A DNA stretch of 64,000 bases from Archivesica marissinica (Eukaryota > Mollusca > Bivalvia > Venerida > Vesicomyidae): contig CM026402.1 in assembly GCA_014843695.1 (NCBI GenBank), positions 19,572,396 to 19,636,395 on the forward strand, read 5' to 3'. Of the stretch, positions 11,890 to 24,050 are shown in pieces (the first letter of the stretch is position 1; each line of letters opens with the position of its first letter). The translations under genes and the position numbers were made by a program. A model generated the notes under the pieces. It worked only from the letters and a program-made list of their open reading frames with translations, did not search any database and had not been told where the DNA came from.

Positions 11890-12868
11890 TAAAAATGAAT
11901 GAAATTTGATAACAACTATTATATTAGCCAAAACCATTGGAAATCATAGAGGAAATATAAGATTTGTGTTTATTAGTATAAGATATGGTGTTCTCATTTC
12001 TCATCAATTTCAAATATCCTCTATTACCTTAATATTAGTCTATAAACTGCTCCCACTTTCTGTTACCCTTCGAGATTTATAATTATTATGTCCTGCATGA
12101 TTAACCTGTTTGATGATTGGGTTTATACATTTACCTTCGGCGAACAATGTGGGCGAGCGAACACCCGTTTACGCTTGAGTATTCATAATTATACGGTACC
12201 GCCACCACGTCCACAGTTATGACAGTAATAATTCGTACCAATAAATAGTGTGCAATATAATCTTTAAATTAGATTGTCATCCTCCTCCAGAATCGTTTTA
12301 ACGAGTTTTGATGAAACTACAATGTAGTAGATTCACAATCTCCAAAATTCGTTGTTAGTGGAAGTTCCAGCTGGCAACCTTGTAAAGACAGTGTTTTTCT
12401 TACTTCTCCCCTTCATCTATTTCGATGAAGTGTAACATGTGGCATAGCGCATCACGACAAAGAGTAGATAACATAATAGCCTGAATATCCATGATGGCTG
12501 TCTTGGTGGCCATCTTGTTTTATTATGAAATAGTGTAGCATTACTCAGGTGGACGACGCATGGCGTGTTTAGTTAGATCTACGTTGCTAATATATTTGGG
12601 GCCTACCCTACTGTCCTACGGACCTCGGACACATTCGATTAAAGATGATAGACACACGTGTTGTGATGGTATATTCTTAGTCAATTGATCGAATTATATT
12701 TCACGAACATATACAGTTCACCATTATCACTCATGGAGTAAGTGCCACTCGTGGTACTATTGCTTTCGATGTTCATTTAATGAAATGGATTTCGGCACAC
12801 ACGGGAACACTCAAATATGCTCAGGACTATGTATCAAAGTACTCAAAGGATATATACCAGGTGTCGCT
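11890..12868. other. unannotated interval after the exon-like pair
   Basis: No repeats recognised. An AATAAA at about 12,240 could be a poly(A) signal for the plus-strand fragment. The small minus-strand ORF at 12,404-12,513 lies here. Confidence 0.4.
12404..12513 (-). CDS. possible first coding exon, or a 37-codon small ORF
   Basis: An ATG in a near-ideal initiation context (AAGATGG) opens MATKTAIMDIQAIMLSTLCR, then DALCHMLHFIEIDEGEK and TAA. The GTAAGA overlapping the stop is a good 5' splice site, so this may be a first exon ending in phase 2. I could not find a convincing next exon at lower coordinates. Short ORFs like this occur by chance, so confidence is low. Confidence 0.2.
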
Positions 12869-12872
12869 TTAA

Positions 12873-13106
12873 CCCTTTCAACCACACAGGCCTCTAAATA
12901 GGCTTATGAAAAAGTGTAGATCCAGATGAGCCGGCTCGTGACGAGCCGTCTCATCAGGATCTGCACTTTTTGCCAGTGATATGACTATTTTTAGACATAA
13001 TTACCCATTTTGATAAATGAACTTGTCCAAATGTGATTTTCTGATTCATTTATTGGTCTAAGAATATCATGGACCAGTCCATGTCAGTTACTTGGGGTTG
13101 AAAGAG
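12873..13106. mobile_element. MITE family P, copy 2
   Basis: TTAA at 12,869-12,872 and 13,107-13,110; termini CCCTTTCAACC and GGTTGAAAG; same internal GAGCCGGCTCGTGACGAGCC palindrome. Confidence 0.88.
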
Positions 13107-16100
13107 TTAATGCACACAAAATAACACAATGGAGAAAGCATCGTAGATTTATTGAGCATGCATTATAAGCAAATAAATACTGACAAGTCTATTGTTGCCG
13201 GAGAGGATAGTTTGTATTACTATATAGTCACCTCTGAACTAGCCTGGGAGAGGGATCTAGGTACGGCGTTTATCCAAGTTCAAATATTCATTCACAGCAA
13301 TAGCAGTTACGTACACAGTCATAGCTAGTAGGATTGTAAGGAAGAAGACTAAATATTCCCGGGTCAATAATACGGAAATCACATCACTTAACATAGGCGT
13401 CGATTATATTTGGATTGTAGTTATTAATTAAATGGCGTATGTATGTATGGAAAATAAGCGGGGTTAACTGAAAGGGGCCTCAAAACTGAAAACAAAATAG
13501 TTGGCACCGTGGCCTCAGTGGACGCACTCAGTGCAATATTAAAAGGACAATCGTTTACTCAGAATGTCATAAATCAACTAATGTAGTTCTAAATCGGTTT
13601 ATGTGGCGTAAATGTTTTCTATGATAAACATTGGGTTAATACAACTTTTGGTGCCGATAGTTTGGTTGATATTGTGTTTGAAAGTTCCCTTCTAAGCTGA
13701 TATCAAGCCATACACCCATGCCATGTACCATATACACACTATGATAGAAAGGAATGCACATGCTGATTACATTTGGTAGATAATTGTGTAGATTATGTCG
13801 TATTTTTAACAAATATACAAAAATCGAAACTACTATTTCTTGCTGTAAAAACCATTAACAGGTAGATCCGCTACGAGAACGTGGAAAAACCGCTAGCAAT
13901 GTTGTAGTTAATGACGTCAAAATGATAGGTGACAAAAATGGTAAGATTTGGTCTTAAAATAATTTACTAAGCCATTTTGCACACACAATGAGCATAAATA
14001 ATGTACACAGTCACGTCATGCAGGTAAATGGGAATGACATAACACACACGACATAGCCACACTATAACGTATCTCACAGTTGATGAGGCATAGTAAAGTA
14101 CAATGATTAAACTATTGCCTAAACGATCATTTCTTATTTGTATTCTGCATTTTACGCAATAAAAAGCACCATATATAGAGACAACATGTAAAACAACAAC
14201 GGTGAAGTTAATGACAAGATGTAGAAAGCAAAAAGCACAATCAGCGACATTTGGTCCACCGTGAAAAAATAGTTTAAATGTAATACATGCATACTAAGAT
14301 ACTGTAATGTAGTTGTAAACAATTTTTATAGATTAAAGTCTCGCAGACAAATTAGGTAATATATATTATGGCGATTCTCCAGTTATTATGTGCAGCGGAA
14401 GAATGCGGGTGCCACTTCGAGCAGTATTTCAGGAACGTATGGACACACGCGTAGAACCATCGATCCTATAAAGTACTAAAAATTCAAGGCCTGGAAAAAG
14501 ATTGAAACGCTGTAAAGGTACTTGAAAGTCCTTAAATTCTGGATTTCGGACTGTTAATCCCCAATATGGTTATTGGATGTGCGTTCCTAGGCTCTTTATT
14601 GCTATTTAGGCATTACATCTATGCTGAGAAAAACGCCCCTCCAAACATGGGACGAAGTGACAACGACCGCGAAACGTTTGTGGGCGAACAGGTGTGGGAC
14701 GAAATGAACCAAAACAGTGTTGGGTGATATCCCTGGAGCCACCTGCAGCTTTATTCATTACGTCATTTGGGATTAGGTAGAAGTTTAATCTTTAGCGGAA
14801 ATTGTCCAATGGGGTGACATCTTTTAGTTGTTCATCGGCCAGCATGATTGATACGATATTTTAACCGTATTGTGATAAATTATCAGAGCCGCACAAGAGA
14901 TAAAATCTTAAATCAGATCAAATTTGCTCATGTCCCGGAAGTGCAATTTCATGTCCCGGAAGTACATATTTCAAGACAGTTGATTAGATACCAATACAAA
15001 TGACAGCTGTTGAAAGAACCTAGCTAACCCAGAACATATGGTTGCAATGTCTGGTCCTCAGGCCAGGTTTACCATACACCATTTCCAGCACATATAACGT
15101 ATACACAGTGTAGGTCCTGATCAGATTGCTCAGATATAACGGTGCTTACTGCTTTATTGCTTACTTGGAAATGTTAAGTTGTTCTTTTACAAATCCTTGA
15201 TTAGTAATGCTAACCAAGATCATATGTTCTCTGTATATGACCATGGCCACATAATATTACTTACTATAGTCACCTATGAACTAGCCTGGGAGAGGGATCT
15301 AGGTACGGCGTTTATCCAAGTTCAAATATTCATTCGCAGCAATAGCAGTTACGTACACAGTCATAGCTAGTAGAATTGTAAGGAAGAAGACTAAATATTC
15401 CCGGGTCAATAATACAGAAATCACATCACTTAACATAGGCGTCGATTATATTTGGATTGTAGTTATTAATTAAATGGCGTATGTATGTATGGAAAATAAG
15501 CGGGGTTAACTGAAAGGGGCCTCAAAACTGAAAACAAAATAGTTGGTACCGTGGCCTCAGTGGACGCACTCAGTGCAATATTAAAAGGACAATCGTTTAC
15601 TCAGAATGTCATAAATCAACTAATGTAGTTCTAAATCGGTTTATGTGGCGTAAATGTTTTCTATGATAAACATTGGGTTAATACAACTTTTGGTGCCGAT
15701 AGTTTGGTTGATATTGTGTTTGAAAGTTCCCTTCTAAGCTGATATCAAGCCATACACCCATGCCATGTACCATATACACACTATGATAGAAAGGAATGCA
15801 CATGCTGATTACATTTGGTAGATAATTGTGTAGATTATGTCGTATTTTTAACAAATATACAAAAATCGAAAATACTATTTCTTGCTGTAAAAACCATTAA
15901 CAGGTAGATCCGCTACGAGAACGTGGAAAAACCGCTAGCAATGTTGTAGTTAATGACGTCAAAATGATAGGTGACAAAAATGGTAAGATTTGGTCTTAAA
16001 ATAATTTACTAAGCCATTTTGCACACACAATGAGCATAAATAATGTGCACAGTCACGTCATGCAGGTAAATGGGAATGACATAACACACACGACATAGCC

Positions 16101-16374
16101 ACACTATAACGTATCTCAAAGTTGATGAGGCATAGTAAAGTACAATGATTAAACTATTGCCTAAACGATCATTTCTTATTTGTATTCTGCATTTTACGCA
16201 ATAAAAAAGCACCATATATAGAGACAACATGTAAAACAACAACGGTGAAGTTAATGACAAGATGTAGAAAGCAAAAAGCACAATCAGCGACATTTGGTCC
16301 ACCGTGAAAAAATAGTTTAAATGTAATACATGCATACTAAGATACTGTAATGTAGTTGTAAACAATTTTTATAG

Positions 16375-16607
16375 TTTATACAAATTTATTTTAGCTCGAT
16401 TGCGAAACAAGTTATTTCAACTTATATAAATCACTCTCGAGACCTCATTCCTGATGTAATCCATCGCCACGAGGGAGAGAGAAGAGGCAATGTGGAATTT
16501 AAATGCCTTGCCCAAGGGCACAATCGTAACGGCTCCAGTGGGGCTCGAACTCCGGACCTTTCGCACCTGAAGCGAACGCGCATCCACTGCGCTATCACGA
16601 CTTCCAC
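16375..16607 (-). mobile_element. SINE-3 inserted in segmental copy 2
   Basis: Flanked by AACAATTTTTATAG at 16,361-16,374 and 16,608-16,621. Copy 1 retains the empty site near 14,320. The head and both boxes are intact on the minus strand. Confidence 0.95.
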
Positions 16608-18585
16608 AACAATTTTTATAGATTAAAGTCTCGCAGACAAATTAGGTAATATATATTATGGCGATTCTCCAGTTATTATGTGCAGCGGAAGAATGCGGGT
16701 GCCACTTCGAGCAGTATTTCAGGAACGTATGGACGCACGAGTAGAACCATCGATCCTATGAAGTACTAAAAATTCAAGGCCTGGAAAAAGATTGAAACGC
16801 TGTAAAGGTACTTGAAAGTCCTTAAATTCTGGATTTCGGACTGTTAATCCCCAATATGGTTATTGGATGTGCGTTCCTAGGCTCTTTATTGCTATTTAGG
16901 CATTACATCTATGCTGAGAAAAACGCCCCTCCAAACATGGGACGAAGTGACAACGACCGCGAAACGTTTGTGGGCGAACAGGTGTGGGACGAAACGAATC
17001 AAAACAGTGTTGGGTGATATCCCTTGAGCCACCTGCAGCTTTATTCATTACGTCATTTGGGATTGGGTAGAAGTTTAATCTTTAGCGGAAATTGTCCAAT
17101 GGGGTGACATCTTTTAGTTGTTCATCGGCCAGCATGATTGATACGATATTTTGACCGTATTGTGATAAATTATCAGAGCCGCACAAGAGATAAAATCTTA
17201 AATCAGATCAAATTTGCTCATGTCCCGGAAGTGCAATTTCATGTCCCGGAAGTACATATTTCAAGACAGTTGATTATATACCAATACAAATGACAGCTGT
17301 TGAAAGATCCTAGCTAACCCAGAACATATGGTTGCAATGTCTGGTCCTCAGGCCAGGTTTACCATACACCATTTCCAGCACATATTAAGTTGTTTTTTTA
17401 CAAATCCTTGATTAGTAATGCTAACCAAGATCATATGTTCTCTGTATATGACCATGGCCATATAATATTACTTACTATAGTCACCTATGAACTAGCCTTG
17501 GAGAGGGATCTAGGTACGGTGTTTATCCAAGTTCAAATATTCATTCGCAGCAATAGCAGTTACGTACACAGTCATAGCTAGTAGAATTGTAAGGAAGAAG
17601 ACTAAATATTCCCGGGTCAATAATACAGAAATCACATCACTTAACATAGGCGTCGATTATATTTGGATTGTAGTTATTAATTAAATGGCGTATGTATGTA
17701 TGGAAAATAAGCGGGGTTAACTGAAAGGGGCCTCAAAACTGAAAACAAAATAGTTGGTACCGTGGCCTCAGTGGACGCACTCAGTGCAATATTAAAAGGA
17801 CAATCGTTTACTCAGAATGTCATAAATCAACTAATATAGTTCTAAATCGGTTTATGTGGCGTAAATGTTTTCTATGATAAACATTGGGTTAATACAACTT
17901 TTGGTGCCGATAGTTTGGTTGATATTGTGTTTGAAAGTTCCCTTCTAAGCTGATATCAAGCCATACACCCATGCCATGTACCATATACACACTATGATAG
18001 AAAGGAATGCACATGCTGATTACATTTGGTAGATAATTGTGTAGATTATGTCGTATTTTTAACAAATATACAAAAATCGAAACTACTATTTCTTGCTGTA
18101 AAAACCATTAACAGGTAGATCCGCTACGAGAACGTGGAAAAACCGCTAGCAATGTTGTAGTTAATGACGTCAAAATGATAGGTGACAAAAATGGTAAGAT
18201 TTGGTCTTAAAATAATTTACTAAGCCATTTTGCACACACAATGAGCATAAATAATGTGCACAGTTACGTCATGCAGGTAAATGGGAATGACATAACACAC
18301 ACGACATAGCCACACTATAACGTATCTCACAGTTGATGAGGCATAGTAAAGTACAATGATTAAACTATTGCCTAAACGATCATTTCTTATTTGTATTCTG
18401 CATTTTACGCAATAAAAAAGCACCATATATAGAGACAACATGTAAAACAACAACCGTGAAGTTAATGACAAGATGTAGAAAGCAAAAAGCACAATCAGCG
18501 ACATTTGGTCCACCGTGAAAAAATAGTTTAAATGTAATACATGCATATTAAGATACTGTAATGTAGTTGTAAACAATTTTTATAG

Positions 18586-18818
18586 TTTATACAAATTTAT
18601 TTTAGCTCGATTGCGAAACAAGTTATTTCAACTTATATAAATCACTCTCGAGACCTCATTCCTGATGTAATCCATCGCCACGAGGGAGAGAGAAGAGGCA
18701 ATGTGGAATTTAAATGCCTTGCCCAAGGGCACAATCGTAACGGCTCCAGTGGGGCTCGAACTCCGGACCTTTCGCACCTGAAGCGAACGCGCATCCACTG
18801 CGCTATCACGACTTCCAC
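18586..18818 (-). mobile_element. SINE-3 inserted in segmental copy 3
   Basis: Same site, same 14-bp duplication (18,572-18,585 and 18,819-18,832) and same 233-bp length as in copy 2, so it was inherited by duplication and is not an independent insertion. Confidence 0.95.
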
Positions 18819-19747
18819 AACAATTTTTATAGATTAAAGTCTCGCAGACAAATTAGGTAATATATATTATGGCGATTCTCCAGTTATTATGTGCAGCGGA
18901 AGAATGCGGGTGCCACTTCGAGCAGTATTTCAGGAACGTATGGACACACGCGTAGAACCATCGATCCTATAAAGTACTAAAAATTCAAGGCCTGGAAAAA
19001 GATTGAAACGCTGTAAAGGTACTTGAAAGTCCTTAAATTCTGGATTTCGGACTGTTAATCCCCAATATGGTTATTGGATGTGCGTTCCTAGGCTCTTTAT
19101 TGCTATTTAGGCATTACATCTATGCTGAGAAAAACGCCCCTCCAAACATGGGACGAAGTGACAACGACTGCGAAACGTTTGTGGGCGAACAGGTGTGGGA
19201 CGAAATGAATCAAAACAGTGTTGGGTGATATCCCTGGAGCCACCTGCAGCTTTATTCATTACGTCATTTGGGATTGGGTAGAAGTTTAATCTTTAGCGGA
19301 AATTGTCCAATGGGGTAACATCTTTTAGTTGTTCATCGGCCAGCATGATTGATACGATATGTTGACCGTATTGTGATACATTATCAGAGCCGCACAAGAG
19401 ATAAAATCTTAAATCAGATCAAATTTGTTCATGTCCCGGAAGTACATATTTCAAGACAGTTGATTAGATAAAAACACCAATACAAATGACAGCTGTTGAA
19501 AGATCCTAGCTAACCCAGAACATATGGTTGCAATGTCTGGTCCTCAGGCCAGGTTTACCATACACCATTTCCAGCACATATAACGTATACACAAGTGTAG
19601 GTCCTGATCAGATTGCTCAGATATAACAGTGCTTACTGCTTTATTGCTTACTGCTTGGAAATGTTAAGTTGTTCTTTTACAAATGCTTGATTAGTAATGC
19701 TAACCAAGATCATATGTTCTTTGTATATGACCATGGCCATATAATAG

Positions 19748-19962
19748 TTTATACAAATTTATTTTAGCTCCATTGGGAAATACGGTCTTACAACTTATAT
19801 TAAACATTCTCGAGACCTCATTCCTGATGGAATCCATCGCAACGAGTGAGAGAGAAGAGGCAAGGTGGAATTTAAATGCCTTGCCTAAGGGCACAATCGT
19901 AACGACTCCAGCGGGGCTCGAACTCCGGATCTTTCGTATCTGAAGCGAACGCGCTTCCACCA
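19748..19962 (-). mobile_element. SINE-3 terminating the segmental array
   Basis: Starts right after the partial fourth copy and ends in the tRNA-like head near 19,962. More diverged than the copies at 16.4 and 18.6 kb, so a separate insertion. Confidence 0.88.
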
Positions 19963-20202
19963 TATTATTGAATATACATAGGATGTTTTTTGTTCATGAA
20001 AGTTATATAGTGTCTATGCAAATGCAAGAGAACAGCTATCGTTGTATGTTATATGTAATTTATGTTTTGCAATAAATACTGTTTAAAACAAAAATGACAG
20101 CTAAATTTAATACCGTTTCAGAAATTACAGAATTGATACTTAGTGTTATTGCCAACTGTTAACATCCATACGTACAGATAATAATGTATATTGCACTAAT
20201 AA

Positions 20203-20271
20203 CTTGCCATACCATGCGGCTCGCGCTTCGCGCTCGCGGCCCCAATGAAGCGAGCCGCATGGTATGGCAAG
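20203..20271. repeat. perfect 21-bp inverted repeat with GC-rich loop
   Basis: Arms CTTGCCATACCATGCGGCTC(G) at 20,203-20,223 and its exact complement at 20,251-20,271 enclose a 27-base GC-rich loop with its own CGCGCTTCGCGC self-complementarity. It stands out in AT-rich surroundings. No terminator or regulatory role can be assigned. Confidence 0.9.
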
Positions 20272-20860
20272 ATGCACAAGTAACCGGTTCAAATGATGTT
20301 TTGCAGTAACAGTTCATGATTTGGAGAACATTTATATTTGAAGGCTAATTAGATCTACTGTTGAAAAAACAAAACTAGGCTTTGGGTGGGTTACTTCCAT
20401 AGTCCCATGCCTAGTGTGTGTATGAGCGTATAGGACAGCGAAATACATTTATGTGGCACACATCAAGTGTAAGGATTAATCTCCGCACAACCTCGAGCCA
20501 TCTTGTCAAAATATTGGGACCTCCTCGGCAAAATAATGGGGCCATGTCGCCCACATATTGGGGCCGCGATCGCGCACCACTTGCGACGCCTCTGCATACA
20601 CACAACTATTTACACAATAAACATTTTGGGCTTACGGTTTATGACCTATTGTTCAATAAAATGATATATTACGCCACTGTCTTACAGTTGGAACCGTATA
20701 GTATTATTTCATTGTTGACCATTTCAACTACAGTCTACATCCGTTATGTCGAATTCCGTGGGACCGAACAAAATAATTCGACATTGCCGAAGATTGACTT
20801 AACGAAATTCGATATAAACAGTTCCAATTATATGTACAATGATAGTGTCTGAAAGGAGAC
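20272..20860. other. unannotated interval with a 144-codon frame
   Basis: A plus frame (20,418-20,852) has mixed composition, a GC-rich first half (GGGGCCGCGATCGCGCACC) and no motif. It runs into the satellite. I regard it as chance or an old mobile fragment. Confidence 0.35.
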
Positions 20861-21594
20861 TCTTATCAATACAAGCAATATAACACATTCGATCAATGCA
20901 AACAATATAACACATTCGATCAATGCAAGCAATATAACACATTCGGTCAATGCAGACAATATAACACATTCGATCAATGCAAGCAATATAACACATTCGA
21001 TCAATACAAACAATATAACACATTCGGTCAATACAGACAATATAACACATTCGGTCAATGCAGACAATATAACACATTCGATCAATGCAAACAATATAAC
21101 ACATTCGGTCAATGCAAACAATATAACACATTCGGTCAATACAAGCAATATAACACATTCGGTCAATGCAGACAATATAACACATTCGGTCAATCACAAA
21201 AACACACCAACAACAATATAACACATTCGTCAATGCAGAAATATAACACATCGGTCAACACAAAAACACATTCGGTCAATCAGCAATATAACACATTCGG
21301 TCAATGCAGACAATATAACACATTCGGTCAATGCAGACAATATAACACATTCGGTCAATGCAGACAATATAACACATTCGGTCAATGCAGACAATATAAC
21401 ACATTCGGTCAATGCAGACAATATAACACATTCGGTCAATGCAAACAATATAACACATTCGGTCAATACAAGCAATATAACACATTCGGTCAATGCAGAC
21501 AATATAACACATTCGGTCAATGCAGACAATATAACACATTCGGTCAATGCAGACAATATAACACATTCGATCAATGCAACAAAATAACACTATA
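20861..21594. repeat. 27-bp minisatellite
   Basis: About 26 copies of a 27-bp unit containing CAATATAACACATTCGGTCA, alternating ATGCAGA, ATGCAAA and ATACAAG ends. Because 27 is divisible by three and the unit lacks stops, several frames on both strands stay open (for example MCYIVCIDR repeats); they are not credible genes. Confidence 0.95.
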
Positions 21595-21944
21595 AGGATT
21601 TAATGTTGCCTTATATACCGAAAATCAAAAACTGGCATTTAATTGGCGCGTAAACTATATCAATCTATAAGACAAATTAGCCCAACAGATATATTAACAC
21701 ATATTAGCAGTTTAATCTGTCAACAGAACAGAACATCTCTTTTATTTCACTCAGTACATGTACAGAACATGCAAATATGAGGTATTTACAATAAACAAGA
21801 CATACAAACGAGGCTACAAAACAAAAGCACAAAACAGAATATAGCAATTGTCAAGGTGAATAAATATTTCCAATAGTATTTTTAGTTATAGACACAAATA
21901 TCACAAATTTGGAATTCTTGTATGTAACATTATTATCATAATAA

Positions 21945-22835
21945 ACTTACATAATTTCTGAAATTCTGAACTATTTTTGGTGCAAATTAATTTCTCTAAT
22001 TTAAACATATTTGGGCGTCGAAAATACATCGGTTTAATATATTGTCTTCTTTCATTTGTAAATTGTTCACATTCAAACAAATAGTGAAATTCATCCCCAA
22101 TTCTGTTTCTACAAGAGTTACATGTTCTTTCATTTATTGGTGTTCTTGACCAGTTTCCTGTTTCTATTGGTAATCGATGGTTTCTTGTTCTAAATTTAAT
22201 TAGGTTATACAGTGTGGAGTTTTGTAATTTTGATAAATAAGGTTCAATTCGAAAAGATCTTTAAACACTCGATAAAACGTACTATTACTAGAGTTGTCTA
22301 CCATGGTGTACCAATTATTTAAATATAAATCATGTAGTTTTTGTTTTACCGCTAGTTTTAACCATTTTGCATTAGGAAAACTATGTTCAGTCCATACATT
22401 TAGGAAACCACATTTTATTAGAATTGTTTTAACATTATATAGCCATGGACATTTTACCTTAAGCAAGTCTTCGGGTAAATTTTGTGATGTTTGTAACATA
22501 TTTTTATATACTAGATGAGACAATTTCTTTGGTATATCACCTTCTTCCGTAATACATGTACATTGACCAGAACGAAATAATTGTTTCCTCAATAGCTATC
22601 GATAGCGGCATACATCCAGTTTCGCCATAAATAAAATAATTTGGGGTGGACCGTTTTAATTTCAATATATGTTTTAAAAATTTAAGTTGAACCCTTTCTA
22701 TTACATCTAATTTCCCAAACCCCCAAATTTCAGCTCCATATAGTAGAATCGGTTTGATGGTTTTATTAAATAGGTCTATTTGTAGATCTATTGGTAGACT
22801 AAGTCGATTTGAATTTCTTATTAGGCTATACATTG
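21945..22835 (-). pseudogene. degraded LINE (non-LTR retrotransposon) ORF2 3' end
   Basis: Three frame-shifted blocks on the minus strand read in order. 22,833-22,537 gives NKTIKPILLYGAEIWGFGKL and a GETGCMPL-like motif, the usual end of the reverse-transcriptase domain. 22,592-22,200 gives LPEDLLKVKCPWLYNVKTIL and NWYTMVDNSS. About 22,215-21,950 gives RNHRLPIETGNWSRTPINER and TCNSCRNRIGDEFHYLFEC, a zinc-knuckle (C-x2-C...H...C) typical of the C-terminus. At least two frameshifts separate the blocks and the upstream RT and endonuclease are absent, so this is a dead 5'-truncated copy. Sequence to about 21,715 is probably its 3' UTR. Confidence 0.85.
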
Positions 22836-23024
22836 ATTGCCCTAGTTAACATATGTACTCTATTTCACGAATATGAATTATGTCTCAATATTTAGGTATG
22901 AGGTATGTAATAATTAAAAATAGATATATCACAGCAGGTATCACATATTTAATATAAATAGAATACAGATCACAGATCCCCAGAGATCAGTATATTAAAG
23001 TCGTATCCCTGTTTAAAACAAAGA

Positions 23025-23275
23025 AATTGCAGTGTACGCATGCGAGTGTCCCGTGCAGTGTATGCGAGTGTCCCGTGTACTGTATGCGAGTGTCCCGTGC
23101 AGTGTATGCGAGTGTCCCGTGCAGTGTATGCGAGTGTCCCGTGCAGTGTATGCGAGTGTCCCGTGCAGTGTATGCGAGTGTCCCGTGCAGTGTATGCGAG
23201 TGTCCCGTGCAGTGTATGCGAGTGTCCCGTGCAGTGTATGCGAGTATCCCGTGCACTGTATGCGAGTGTCCCCTA
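23025..23275. repeat. 22-bp minisatellite
   Basis: About 11 copies of a 22-bp unit CAGTGTATGCGAGTGTCCCG(TG). Open frames in all three plus frames come from the absence of stops in the unit. The interval 22,836-23,024 before it is plain AT-rich sequence. Confidence 0.95.
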
Positions 23276-23586
23276 CTTTTATGCCAACAATTGTAATATA
23301 GCATGCTACGTACATTGGTTGCATTGTAGTTATGGATTGCTACGGAGAACTGTAATTACGAGGAGAGCCAAACGAAATACTATCCTAGTCATAATAAGAT
23401 TATATATTTTTCAACTATGTTCGAGCACATTGAAATTGTTAACGGTTGGATTTCGTTACTGCACAACTTGGGCCAATAGTGACGAATACAATTGCATGAT
23501 AAGAACATTGGAAATTGTGCCAGTCATTTTGAACAGGAATAAGACTCTAAAAACAATTCATCTCATGCCAAACACTTCATCATCAT

Positions 23587-23778
23587 ATCACATATATTGT
23601 CTATAACACCCACAACCAATGTTGACAGCTGTGGAAATGTGGGTTCGGCAGCGCACACGAGGGACTATATACACGATCACTATCACATATATTGTCTATA
23701 ACACCCACAACCAATTTGACAGCTGTGGAAATGTGGGTTCGGCAGCGCACACGATGTACTGTACACACGACCACTATT
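23587..23778. repeat. 96-bp direct duplication
   Basis: Two copies containing GACAGCTGTGGAAATGTGGG and TTCGGCAGCGCACACGA, 96 bp apart. From 23,779 to the gene's stop at 24,051 I see only AT-rich 3' flank, including (TA)n at 23,831. Confidence 0.85.
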
Positions 23779-24050
23779 GGATGACATGCATAACACCATT
23801 TAATGGTGCTATTATGAAAACTAGTTTGTTATATATATATATACATTCGTATGTACCACTCATTTCACCTCATGCAATATACTATCTAAGTGCATTATTG
23901 GCCAGAAAGCAAACATAACCACATAGCATGTGTCTGGGACGTATTGTGCGATCTTGTAAAGTACAATCGTTCAACAAGTATTATATGGTCAATCGACATA
24001 TGTTTCGATAAGATAGTGTTTTCATGTTGCCAGTTTTGCTTCAGCAACAC

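Larger units (their letters stand above)
13213..19740. repeat. tandem segmental triplication of 2.0-2.2 kb, plus a partial fourth copy
   Basis: Copies run about 13,213-15,170, 15,171-17,380, 17,381-19,660 and 19,661-19,740. Marker spacing is 2,042 between copies 1 and 2 and 2,211 between 2 and 3; the difference is a 247-bp SINE insertion (with duplication) in copies 2 and 3 and a deletion of about 78 bp near 17,384 in copy 3. Divergence is a few substitutions per hundred bases or less. A 118-codon minus frame is open in copies 2 and 3 but broken by a one-base deletion in copy 1 and shows no codon constraint. Each unit also contains a degraded SINE-5 remnant (14,365, 16,655 and 18,865). Confidence 0.93.

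Noticed and set aside
15179..17581. 63-codon plus frame repeated in segmental copies
   Set aside because: Conserved only because the DNA is duplicated; no recognisable motif and the first copy lacks it.
16009..18576. 118-codon hydrophobic minus frame in segmental copies 2 and 3
   Set aside because: Broken by a one-base deletion in copy 1. Between copies 2 and 3 I see three amino-acid changes and about one silent change, which shows no selection.
20418..20852. 144-codon plus frame
   Set aside because: No homology recognised, no splice or codon signal, and it runs into the 27-bp satellite.
20799..21595. Overlapping frames of 100-150 codons on both strands
   Set aside because: 27-bp unit divisible by three with no stops; all frames are repeats of a nonapeptide.
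23013..23606. Frames of 89-188 codons with repeated VSRAVYAS or HTLHGTLAY peptides
   Set aside because: 22-bp minisatellite without stop codons, open in all frames; the tail of the 188-codon frame has no motif.
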